Below, one piece after another: positions 46,101 to 55,927 of a stretch of DNA of 64,000 nucleotides; positions within the stretch are counted from its first letter, which is position 1, and every line of letters begins with the position of its first letter. Origin of the DNA: Haematococcus lacustris (lineage: Eukaryota > Chlorophyta > Chlorophyceae > Chlamydomonadales > Haematococcaceae); the NCBI GenBank assembly GCA_030144725.1, contig JASKMD010000014.1, forward strand, positions 7,652,284 to 7,716,283, given 5' to 3'. A model generated the notes under the pieces. The model saw nothing but the letters and a program-made list of their open reading frames with translations. It was not told the origin of the DNA and did not search any database. Made by a program: the position numbers and the translations under genes.

Positions 46101-49100
46101 CTGCCTGCTCCACCCCTCCCCTGCCCTCGTCAAGGTGTGGTTTGAGGTCAGCGGCAACACGGGCCGCCTGCACTGCCACCTAGCGGCAGACGGCTCCCGC
46201 CTGCTGGGCCTCAACCTGCCCACTGAGCTGCTGTCCCTGCCCCTGGCAGACCAAGCTGCCACCTGGGACAGTGTCAAAGCAGGCTGGTCAAAACTTAGAG
46301 CTGCAGTGATACATGCCCAGGGTCAGAGGCAGCAGCACGAGGAGCAGCAGCAGCAGCAGCAGCAGCACGAGGAGCAGCAGCAGCAGCAGCAGCACCAGCA
46401 GCGGCTAATCAGTGGTCTGGGGCAGCAGGGGGGTGACCAGGCCCTGGCCCACATCGCCCCCACACACACTGCTGCCGCCCCTGGGCACCACATCCACGCA
46501 CAGGAAGGGCTGAAGGTGGAGGCTTGCCCAGTGCAGCAGGGGCGGGCTGGGGTGGCAGGCCAGGCAGCAGCCCCAGAGGCAGATACCCAGGGCCGTCATC
46601 CTTCCCTGCCCTCCACCAGGCCAGGCTGTGGTGCACAGCTAGACGCAGCCACCCGCACAGCCAAACAAGGCCATGGCTCAGACCCAGGAGCAGCCAAGAC
46701 CAGGTCAGGGTCTGGCCTAGACCAGGACCCAGAGCCCAGGCCCCTGGGGGTCACGGGGTCAGCCCGGGAAGTGACGGCGGCGGCTAGAGCAGTCGTGCGG
46801 CGTGCCTTTGCCGCCGCTGCCCAGCTGGCGTGCCTGGTGCCTGGCTTCCTGGGGCCCTGTGGGCTGGTGGCGCTCGCGCCCCTTGACACCCCGCTGCCTG
46901 GGAGCGTGGAGGGGGAGGCAGGGCTGCGGCTCCCCAAGGCTGAGGGCACAGGTCTAACCCAGTCAGCAGTGGCGGAGGCAAGCAGCTGCGGCACGGAGTC
47001 GGTAAAGCTGGAGGCGGGTTGCGCACGTGTCCCACACCCTCAGATGATCTGGCTCACGGAATCGCAGCTCGACGAGGTGTTGTGTGAGGCAGCGCGCTTC
47101 GCACGTGACTGGCGGGAACTGCGTGCCGTCACTCGCGGCAGGCTGCAGAACCGCGTGGTTTCGGCGAACCTTGACGACGCGGTGGAGGTGGCCAACGCAG
47201 AGGCCCTGGCTGCGGGGGCGTACGGCAGCAGCACTGCGCGCTACATGGCAGATGCCGGGCTGCCGCCTCCGCCTGGCGCTCACTGGCGCTTGGTGGCCGT
47301 GCGAGTGCCGCGACAGCTGGCGGGGCCGCTGGCGAGGCGGGTGCAGCTGGTGGGCGCCGCGGCAGCAGGTAAGCGAGACCCACCCTGTGCCGGGTACGGA
47401 GGTGCCGCCTCATTGGTGTGTCCTCAGCTGCTGATGGCAACATTTTCCATGGCGTGACATCCTTACACGGCATGGTTCAAACAGGCGTAACTGGCGGCAG
47501 CCAAACCTTGAACCTCGACAAACGTGATGCACCGCCCCAACCGACTCACACCATCCTCACAGCCTCAAACAACCGTGTGTGACAGGAAGCGAGCATGTGG
47601 AAGGCTGAAAGAGGCCTGGCCTAAATAGACACCTCACTGTGCACCCCCACCCGCAACATCCTAACCCATCACCCTGCCAGCTGACCCCTGCGTCCTTGCT
47701 CCCGCAGGCGCTGCCTTTGCTGATGGCCCCATGCCCCTGCTCTGTCGACAGTATCAGCAGGCCTTCCGCCCCCTGGGCCCTGGCACAGGCGCTCCTCCTG
47801 GCCCAACCAGCCCTAACCCACCTGACCCCGGCACAGCACCCCACCAGCTGTCCAAGCCCTCCCAGCAACAGCTGGAGCAAGAGGGTCAGGAGCAGCAGGA
47901 GGGGCAGCAGGAGGGGCAGGGGCGGCTGCAGCGGCTATGCCTGCTGTGCGGGCTTGCAGTGCCCGGTGCGCCTGACTCGCCCTCTGCGGTGCTGGAGTCC
48001 GTTGCCTACCTGTTCTGCAGCCCGCAGTGTGAGACCAAGTACTGTCTGAGGGCGAGCGGTGGAGCCATCCGCCGGGCCCTGGGGCGGCTGGAGAAGGGCG
48101 TGTGCACGGTGGGTAGGCGGGGTGGCAGGGCAGGGCGGGCAGGGCGGAGTGGGCGGGCAGGATGGGCAGGGTGGGCAGGGCAGGGCAGGAAGGCCGGCAG
48201 GGTGGGCGGGCAGAGCGGGCAGATCGTAACAGGCAGGTCAGCTAGGGCATGCAGGTCAGGGCAGCACCTGGAGGGCAGGGACCACGCAGCTGGCTGCTGA
48301 CTTGGTGCCAAGGCTGCAGGCCTGGGGCTGAATGGCTAAGCACTCTGCCTGGGGCGATGGCTGCCTGCCCAGGGCCAGGGCTGGCGGTTGGGTTCACTGC
48401 TGCCCGCCCGGACCTGGTGCTCCTGCTGTGCTCCAGACTGGCCGCCCAGTGACCGGGTCCGGCTGCTGTGTGGCGGGTCGTGTGCAGGAGTGTGGGGTGG
48501 ATGGTCGCAGCCTGGTGGCGGCCCTTCAGTGCATCAGGCTGGACAGCCAGGACTGGGAGTCTAGGCGCAGGGCGGTCATCGCCCAGCGCTTTCCCAGGTG
48601 GGCTGTCAGGCGACTGCATGTTGCCTGTTTAGGACCCTCCATGCCATCGCGCTTGGCAGGGCTGCATTGCAAAGGAGGCTAATTTAACATTTGTGACCAC
48701 CCTCGAGGCACATTCTCGGGGCACATCCTCGAGGCACAGGCTGTTACCTTGGCTGCTATCTACTACCAGGGCGCAATTTCATGGCGCATGCACCTAGGCA
48801 CAGGAAGGCTAGGCATACTCTGTCCACACTATCACATGCAGGCGGCGAGTCACCTCCATGAAGTACAGGCTGCTGTGAACATGTGCTCGTGTGAACATGT
48901 GAATAGTACACAACCCTGTGTGCTGCTTACGTCTTGGGCTGGGTCCACCAGGGCGTGCACCTTGTGTTTGGACCTACAGGGACCAAGGAGGTGACGGCCA
49001 AGGTGGTGACAGCTCAGCTGAGCAGGCTGTGACGTACTTATTGTGCACTGATCACATGCAGGCTGCTGCAGCGCAACTACAAGGCCTACTTAGACAGGCT

Positions 49101-52100
49101 CGTAGCGCAGGCTGTGGAGGGCAACGCATGGCATGCTGACCACATCATTCCTGTGTACAAGGCAAGGCAGGCGGGCTTGAGTTGCCAAAGCCAGGCACTC
49201 TTGGCCCAACCCTCCGCCTTCCAGGGGTGTGGCTGGACATGGCTGTCCGTGGCTGGGCCTGTCTGCTCACTGCTTCCGCACTCTACTACACATGACTGCC
49301 TTGCCCTGGCTACCATAGCAAGCTTAGTTCAACATCTCACCTCACGAACCACACAGTCATCCATTTCCTTTCAGCCCTTCACCTTCCACCTGGCTCCACT
49401 CCAGCAGCACCGCCACCAGCATTCGCCGAGCTCCTTCTACAGTGCGTAGCGTCCGTCGCGGTGCAGGGCGGAGGCTTGTGCGAGCTGGACAACCTGCGCA
49501 CGCTGTGTGTGGCCTGCCACGCGGACGTGACCAAGGCGCAGCTTAAGGAGCGCACCGCGGAGCGCAAACGCAGCGCACTACGCACCCACGACATCCGGGC
49601 CTACTTGTCTCCTGCCAGCAAACTCGCGGCCGAGCTGGCCGAGAAGGCCGCGGCAGCGGGCACACTTCCGGGTCACACTTGCGCGGGATTGCCTCGCAGC
49701 CAGCCTTCACCGCTGCGCCTGAAACTGGGATGCAGCGGCCTGGCGGGTATGGGGTTGAGCCCTGGAGTGGCAGGCACTGCTTGGTCGCCTGGTGGCCGGG
49801 ATGCGGTCGTCAAGAATGAACGCGCAGGGGATGCCGTTGGTAAGGCGGTGGTCGCGGCACGAGGCGGGAAGGGCAGCCGAGGTGGCAGGGGCAGCCGAGG
49901 CGGGAGGGGCAAATGCAGCAAAGTGGCAGCAGCTGAGTCCAGCGGCACCCCGGCTGTAAAGGCAGGAGTACGGGGTAGGGGCAGGCCTAGGGGCAGGGGT
50001 CGAGGCAGAGGCAGCAGGGCTGCTGACTCACTTGAGCCGCCTGCTTTAGAGGCTGGCACTGCCCTAGTCCCCAGCACTGCTAAGCACAGGGGTCAGCAAG
50101 GGGCACCCATTAGCATCAGCTCCCTCAGTGCTGCACTAGGAGCTGTGGCTGGCAGTGAGCAGTGTGGGACTGACAGCAGTGCCTTGCAGGCCAGCTCTGG
50201 CGGCAGCAGTGGGGCGCAGGGGAGGGAGGAGGGTGCAGGGCTAGGGCCAGGACCAGGCAGGGGGTGCTGGGAGGATGACGGCCAGGACCCAGGTGACGCC
50301 ATCACAGCTCAAGCTGCAGCAGGCCGTGAGGCCCTGAGGCACCACAGCCCAGGAGCTGGGACTGCAGCAGCGGCACAGTCAGGGCTAAGGCCTGGGCTAG
50401 GGCCTGGCTCTCAGACCAGGCACCAGGGCCACGCGGCTGTGAGGCTCCCTTCCTCATCACCACCTGACCCTGAGCCGCCAGCATGCCTCAGCCCTGGCTG
50501 CACCTTGTCCCAGCAGCTGTCCCCCTGCGAGCCTCCCCCTGCTGAGGATCTGCCACCAGCCCAGGCCCTGCCCTGCAGCAGCGACAGCAGCCCCACACCT
50601 ACCTGCCACAGCGGGCCAACACTGGGTGTGGGGGAGGCAAGGGCAGGTGGTGGGGAGGAGGGGAGCATGGCTGCACTTGCCTCTGAGGGCAACAGTGCAA
50701 GGCAGCGGGGAGGCCCTGGGGCAGAAGGGCTGCATGGCTGCAACTCACAGCAGCAGGGGGCCCTTGAAGCCGTGGGGCAGGCGGGGCCCGGAGCAGGGCA
50801 GGCGCCAGGCGGCCTGGCTACTGGGGTGTTGAGTTTTGGGGTGGTGGGGGCGGTGCCTGGGTGCCTGAGGCCACTTGCAGCCGCTGCTGAGCTGCTCACC
50901 TTACTAGCGGATGGTGAGTGCAGCAGGTCAGGGGGGATAGAGCAGCTGCAGTTACAGAGGCAGCAGCAGCAGGTGCAGGTGCAGGAGCAGCAGCAGCAGG
51001 TGATGGAGGACAGTGAGTCAGAGGCAGCAGGGGAGGAAGGCGAATGTGGGGGGGCAGGGAGTGGGGTGCTGGCCACACAGGAGGAGCAGTCTGAGGTGGT
51101 GCCGGCCACGCCCTGGGCCAGCCCCCCTACCCCCCTCACCAGCAACACCCAACACAGCCAAGACGGGACACAAGGCGAATCTTATAGCCTGCAGGGGCTG
51201 CCAACAACAGCAGGCCAGCCACCTGATCCTCCCACTGGCCTGCTGCATACTAGACAAGGACCAGGACCAGGGCCAGGGCCAGCACTGCTGCAGCCGTCAG
51301 TACCAGAAACCCCTCAGCCTCAGCCCTCAGAGCAGCAGCAGCCAGCACCACAGCCACCACCCACACCCTGGCCCCCACAGCTACCAGGCGGCCACGGCCT
51401 GCTGGCACCGCCCTGCCTGTCTCACCTGCCAGTGGCGACCTCACCTCAGCAGACAGGTCACAGCAGCACACCAGACCCTCCAGTGCTGGCTACTGACCAC
51501 ACCCCGCTGGTGCGGGCACAGCCCCCCTCCCTGCTGCTGCAGCCACAGCCGGCAGGGGACGGCTGCTGGGCAGAGACACCCGTACCAGGCTCCCCAGACA
51601 CAGCCCCCAGCCCCGGCTGCCAACCGCCCCAACCGCCCCCGTCAACATCACCACATTTGCAGCAGCCCGCTCTGCTGCTGCCCCTCTGGCCTGGCCCCGG
51701 ACTCTGCTCCCCTGCCCAAGCACCTCAGGCCAGCCTGGGCCCTGGCCTGCACCCCTTGGTCGCCTGCATAGTCGGCCAGAGTCCAGGCGCCAGCCCTCAG
51801 CTCCACCCGGCCCCACTGCCCTGCCGCCCCAGCCCCAGCCCCAGGAGCCAGGTGTCCAGTCTGCTGGGTGTGGGGGAGGGGCAGCAGCAGCCCTGTGAGC
51901 CTGAGCTGCTGGCGGCAGGGCAGGCGGCTGCAGCTCGGACAGGGTCCCTGCTCATGGCCCGCTTTGCCTGCACCTCCGCACCCCCGCAGCGGGGGAGCGG
52001 CGGCAGCACTGGCCCTGGGCCCCTAGCTGGGCAGCCAGGTGTGAAGACCGGCAGGCAGCAGTGTGCAGCCACTGGCCTGATGCAGCCAGAGGGGCAGGGT

Positions 52101-53120
52101 GCAGCGCACAAGGAGGAGGGGGCGGCTGGCGGTGGGTGTAGGGGTGCAGGTAGCAAGCTGCAGCTGGACTGCCCTGGGGCACAGCAACCAGGATCTGCAG
52201 CAGCAGGGGGGTGGACAGGGGCAGGGGGCCAGGCTGTGGAGGGGGAAGGGTTTGCCCGAAAGAGGCAGCTGGGCGAGGTGCCGCCTGCAGCCGTGACGGC
52301 AGTGCTGAAACGCCCTGCCCTTGCTGAGATGTTAGAGGCTAAGCGGTCACGGTCAGGTGGCCGTACCAGACCTGCAGCCGCTGCTGCCACCACGGCCACC
52401 ACTGCCACAACCACTGCTGCCACAAGCACATCCAGCCACCACCGGGGCAAACCCACCATCACCACAACGGTTACCACTGGCTGCAGTGACACCAGCCGCC
52501 AGGCAGCAGGTGGTGCCAAGAGCAGGCAGCGGAAAGCCGGGGCCAGGCGCAGAGTAGGTGAGGGAGGTGTGTGTGGGGAGGCAAGGCCAGGTGCAGTGGA
52601 GGGCCCCTCTGCATGTGAAGGGACCTCCAGTGTGACTGCCAGCATGGAGGTGGCACTGGGCAGCAGGGGTGCTGGCGGTGGGGCAGAGGCTGGGCTGGTG
52701 CAGCGGCTGCAAGAGGGTCAAGTGCTGCAACAGGTGCGGCTGCGACAGCTGGCAGGGGGGAGTGAGGAGCACCAGGGGCAACAGGGGCCAGTGCAGGTCA
52801 GCTGCATGGCTGAGGGTGTAATGGAGTGTGGGCTGCATGCCAGCATGGCGGGAAGGTGCCAGGGTCAGCGGCTGGAGCAGCAGCAGCAGCAGGAGGAGCA
52901 GCAGCAGGAGGAGCAGCAGCAGCAGCAGCATGAACAGGGCCTGAAAGCAGGGCAGGTCAATCAACAGCAGCATGGCCAGCTGCAGCAGGGGGGCGGGGGT
53001 GCCGCTGGCAGCAGCAACTGGCATGAGCAGCATCAGCAACAGCAGGGAGTGGGCCTGGTGGCCACCTCATCACTGGCACGCCGCCTGAAGGCCCTGCTGC
53101 CCCGGCCTGGCCCTGTGTGA
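32241..53120 (+). CDS. ZRANB3: ZRANB3-like annealing helicase and HNH endonuclease (SNF2 family), about 23 exons
   Basis: This is a fork-remodelling SNF2 translocase with an HNH nuclease, as in animal ZRANB3 and its plant homologues. A topoisomerase-type zinc finger lies in exon 33733-33852 (CPGVFAPCGGTLKWRKY...WGCTNWPVC). A HARP-like segment is in 34675-35057 (LLPLSSYEVVEQQLRQH). Motor motifs: DEMGVGKT (35905-36012), LLIIVPASLRLVW (36592-36687), DESHN (about 38098), LLSGTPSLSRPYDLY (38028-38246), RRLKREVLGQLPPKRR (39864-39999), KFLVFAHH (40489-40795), FVRIDGSHDS (41136-41334), ALLSITAAAVGLDF (41672-41803) and RQAEDRAHRKG (42036-42139). After a 978-codon disordered exon (42729-45663) come NTGRLHCHLAADG (46135-47368), a C2/FCSPQC zinc region (47708-48108), and the HNH: WHADHIIPVYK (49062-49161), then LDNLRTLCVACHAD (49467 on). 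The last exon ends in about 1,150 disordered residues; stop at 53118-53120. Most phases agree; the exon end within 37210-38027 is unresolved. Motifs look intact. Confidence 0.92.
33950..34255. repeat. CTGCCTGC-rich tandem repeat in helicase intron 3
   Basis: Degenerate 4- and 8-base units (CTGC, CTGCCTGC, CTGTCCAG) fill the intron up to the acceptor CACCACAG at 34260. They form an unusually long pyrimidine-rich tract. Confidence 0.8.
34490..34625. repeat. Short minisatellite, CAACAGCCTGACTG-type units
   Basis: About six degenerate units (CAACAGCCTG plus variable tail) lie in the intron before exon 34675. Confidence 0.65.
35405..35625. repeat. 11-12 bp minisatellite, GGCTTAGGAAA units
   Basis: About 18 units of GGCTTAGGAAA or GGCTTAGGGAA lie in the intron 35373-35904, upstream of the Walker A exon. 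Confidence 0.9.
37210..38027 (+). other. Large low-complexity insertion between helicase motifs Ia/Ib and II
   Basis: After SYEMMRRLTCRACC the frame continues open into (ACC)n Thr codons and Gly/Ser/Pro-rich sequence to a TGA at 38036-38038, whereas the DESH-bearing frame starts in another phase after GAGGTCAG (38027). An intron must therefore lie inside, or the insert is coding and shifts frame. In plant and animal relatives this interval is a few residues long. A (GGA)n tract at 37996-38022 sits at the acceptor. Confidence 0.6.
38896..39232. repeat. 49-bp minisatellite that duplicates a splice donor
   Basis: Seven copies of a 49-bp unit start at the exon/intron border. Each carries CTG|GTGAGG, so GT donor dinucleotides recur at 38899, 38948, 38997, 39046, 39095, 39144 and 39193. 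The first is the expected donor (exon 38772-38898). Confidence 0.9.
42142..42225. repeat. GGGGCGGGA tandem repeat in intron
   Basis: About eight units of GGAGGGGCG lie directly after the donor at 42140. They are G-rich and quadruplex-prone. Confidence 0.85.
44495..44601. repeat. Coding CAGGGG array (Gly-Gln repeat)
   Basis: About 17 units of GGGGCA encode a (GQ)n run inside the disordered exon of the helicase gene. Related short-period runs at 43137-43170 (Ala), 43780-43805 (Pro-Gly) and 45015-45040 (Gly-Glu) show the exon has grown by slippage. Confidence 0.85.
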
Positions 53121-54136
53121 TGCAGTGACCAGTGTTGCATGCAGTGATGCAGTTCAGCAGTGAAGCCTTGATGCAGTACTGCAGTGCTCACCACACGGCT
53201 GCAGCTGCTGTCATGGTCAGCACACCAGTGATGCTGGGGCACGCCAGCTGCTGGCTCCAGGGGGCTGCAGCTAGGTAGGCAGATGCTGTTTGTGCTTAAC
53301 CATGGTCATGGCCAGCACTGGAGGCCAGCATGGTAATGGAGGCTGCACCTGGACTGGTATTGGAGGCTGCGGCTGGACCTGGACCAGGCAGCAGTACCAG
53401 CTAGTTGTAAGAAACAGCTGCTATGCGGGCGCGAGGCTCACAGGGCAGCACACTCCCTCTGGCACACTGCATGAACCTGTGGAGTCAGACAATAACATAG
53501 TCCGCTCCTTGTTGAGGAACCATGTCCACATCCATGCACGACGTACTAGTGGGTGGCAATGCCAGTGGAGCACAGAACGATGGCAAGTGCCTGCCAGTAG
53601 AGTGCACAATGTTCCGATAGATACATGCACTTTAGGGCGCGTAGAAGCATGCATTACTTTACAACGGCACCCTTAACATTATTAGGGGAAAAGTGTAGAA
53701 GTCTCTAGCCGCGTCTCTAGGCTCGTCGTTTGCTGCAACTTTCGACTAGGTCTCAGTCGTTATTTTCCCGTAACAGCTTGGCCTCGGACATCATACCATA
53801 CGCAGTGCAGAAGTCCATGCCATATCCTTGCTCACACCCGCGATTCAAAAGTTTCAGATGTTCTACAGAGTGTGTGTGTGAGAGAGCGAGAGCATGCAAA
53901 GGGTAGAGCTCGAGCCCTCCTGGGTGACACCTAGGATAGGGACACAGTATGCTCAGTCACTGTATACTGTCACTACCTGTTGTCTCCCCAGGACTCGTGG
54001 TTGGCTATTGACTGCAGCTGCGTGTAAGTGATGTGAAGCGGTCGTGGTGATAAGAGGCACACTGTAGACGGCTCGCCTCCTGCTTGACTTGTTGAGTCAA
54101 CGCACCCTTCAACATCTGGCACGAACATACGCATTG
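53121..54136. other. Intergenic, nothing recognised
   Basis: This stretch lies between the helicase stop and Fanzor-like copy 2. A few GATGCAGT direct repeats follow the stop (53121-53180); there is a GT/GA microsatellite at about 53869-53895. No exon with acceptable splice sites was found. Confidence 0.45.
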
Positions 54137-54148
54137 CAGCCCCCTTGT

Positions 54149-54160
54149 CCCTCACTAGGG
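54149..54160 (-). repeat. Terminal hairpin CCCT-N4-AGGG, copy 2
   Basis: Minus strand: CCCTAGTGAGGG. It lies within the first 25 bp of the region shared with copy 4. A longer imperfect inverted repeat (TAGCCGGA...CCGGCTA, about 54170-54218) lies just inside. Confidence 0.5.
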
Positions 54161-54269
54161 CCTCCATTTTAGCCGGAACTAGCAGCCACTAGCAGCCACT
54201 AACTAGCTCCGGCTAAAATAGTGTTATTGGGCTGTGTGGAGTGTTTAGCCTACCACCTACAATATTGCC

Positions 54270-54355
54270 TGACCCGAGGGCTATGATGTAGAGTTGGCAT
54301 GACAAAATATGCACTAATTGAAAGCTGATGACAGCTCAAAGTGGGGGGGCACACA
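54270..54355 (-). ncRNA. Candidate Fanzor guide-RNA scaffold, copy 2
   Basis: Minus strand, starting 19 nt after the stop (54356-54358): hairpin A AGCTG-TCAT-CAGCT (54323-54336), hairpin B GCATA-TTTTGT-CATGC (54297-54312, one mismatch), then CCCTCGGG. The same order as the other three copies is the evidence; function is inferred. Confidence 0.4.
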
Positions 54356-55606
54356 CTACTGTGCCTCAGCAGGCTGCTGCTGCTGCTCCTGGGCCTTGGG
54401 GGGCTTGCCTCGCAGCCGCTTGTACCCCAGGCCAGGGTACTCCTTGCCCTTGGCTGGCAGAGCTCCCTGCTCTGGCCAGAAGCACAGCTCCAGTGGGCGC
54501 CACCTGCTCTCCCCAATGCGCTGCATGTTCAATGTTGCGTTGCAGTCCCTGTCCAGCCACCTGCCTGGCTGTGGTGCTGGCTTGCATGGAGTGTGCGCAT
54601 GGAGTGTGCGTCGATGGTGTTGGCGTCACCCGCCAGGTAGATGCTGCCCAGCTCCTGCAGCTTGGCCACCAGCGCCTGGTTGCTGGGGTCCTCAAAGGCT
54701 GGCATGAGCATGGGGTGGCGGTTGCGCACAAGGCGCCGCTGCAGCTGGTTGTAGCATGTCTTGAAGTTTGGGTTGGCGAAGAACTTGCAGAAGTCTTTCA
54801 GCTGCCTGAGCATCAGGGGGTCCTCGCAGTCAAGGGGCAAGGGAGGGCCAGTGGGTGCTGCGGGTGCCATGGCTGCCAGGCGGGCGCTGCAGCGCCTTTG
54901 GGGGGGTTGCACGACTGGCTCAGGTTCTGACTCTGAGTCTGACTCCGAGTCAGACTGTGGCTCTGGATCAGAGTCACAGTCTGACTCGGAGTCAGAGTCA
55001 GAGTCACACTCCATGCTGGCAGGCTGGGCAGGCTGGGCAGGCTGGGCAGGGGCCCGTGGGGGGAGTGGGGGTAGGGGGGGAGCATCAGGGGGTTGGGGAG
55101 GCTGCACGGCTGGAGGCTGAGGGGCGCTGGGGGAGCCTGGGGTAGGGTAGCCCACCAGGCAGGTGAGAAAGATGCGCAGTACAAACAGCGAAGCGATGAA
55201 GCGGAGCTGAGAGTGGATCTCAGCCCGTAGCCGGAGATGCTCCCGCAGCTTTCGCCGGGTCTTCTTGCAGCCGCGCAGCACTGCGCCCTCGGGGACCTTA
55301 ATCACCTGCGGCCAAGCACAATTAACAATTTGACTGGCCATTTTGACAAGCCAAGACACAAGGCGGGGTCAACACAAACAGTGCGGGGGCACATAAGGCG
55401 GGGCCGTCACCTGACGTCGGGTCGTGTTCCAACTATCACGGCGCGCCTGTCGTTGCTTGCCTTGGGCGGAACGAGAAACTGCGATGGAACCAACAGGAGC
55501 GACGGGTTATCTCACAGCGCGTAACTCACGTCTAGGGCTCACGTCACGGCTGGGGACACGAACCTTTATGTTTCTTGTCGCTACCCTTCCGCTTCTTCTT
55601 AGCCAT
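54356..55606 (-). pseudogene. Fanzor copy 2: N-terminal exons fused to the RuvC-III end
   Basis: Exon 1 (55564-55606) starts MAKKKRKGSDKKHK, a classical nuclear-localisation sequence. Exon 2 (55411-55478) continues SRSAQGKQRQARRDSW, and exon 3 (55305 downward) continues VIKVPEGAVLRGCKKTRRKL; all phases agree. After a Pro-rich and Asp/Ser-acidic linker and FCKFFANPNFKTCYNQLQRR, the gene is deleted to the last exon, which keeps DRDCNATLN and the family tail to a TAG at 54356-54358. RuvC-I and the VDEH glutamate are gone and the tail is out of frame. It cannot encode a nuclease but shows how the intact gene began. Confidence 0.8.
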
Positions 55607-55775
55607 CACGCGATGCGCAGTGCGACGGGCGGTGACCTTTTCAAGCAACTTGGGTTTCCCGTGAAAAATACACGGTTGTGTGAAAACACACAAGTGCTCT
55701 GTTACAGCCTTGACCAGGGAGATGGGCCAACTTCAGTGAATTGATCTACACAATCTTAACGCATACGCATTGCAG

Positions 55776-55927
55776 CACGGAGCTATACCAACCTCACACG
55801 CCCATAAGCTTTGCCCTGTTGCAATGTAGAGGATGCTCGGCACTAGGTTTTCTGCCACAGACTGGTACTGCCCCTGGCTTGGCGAGGAGCCTGCAGTGGG
55901 GCAGGTGCCGCAGTCTAGGCAGGATCA
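55776..55927. other. Short intergenic stretch
   Basis: No feature recognised. It is probably the 3' flank of the minus-strand membrane-protein gene. Confidence 0.35.

Larger units (their letters stand above)
54137..55775 (-). mobile_element. Fanzor element copy 2, internal-deletion derivative
   Basis: 54137-55373 matches both ends of copy 4 (59291-62634) but lacks about 2.1 kb of its middle. The RuvC-III side (to about 54570) is joined to the N-terminal side (from about 54590). GCATGGAGTGTGCG is duplicated at the junction. Beyond 55373 this copy has the upstream exons that copy 4 lacks. The right-hand stretch 55729-55775 (GTGAATTGATCTACACAATC...GCATTGCAGC) has a relative at 63649-63690, and GCATTGCAGC also occurs at the left border (54131-54140). 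The outer ends are therefore uncertain. Confidence 0.65.
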
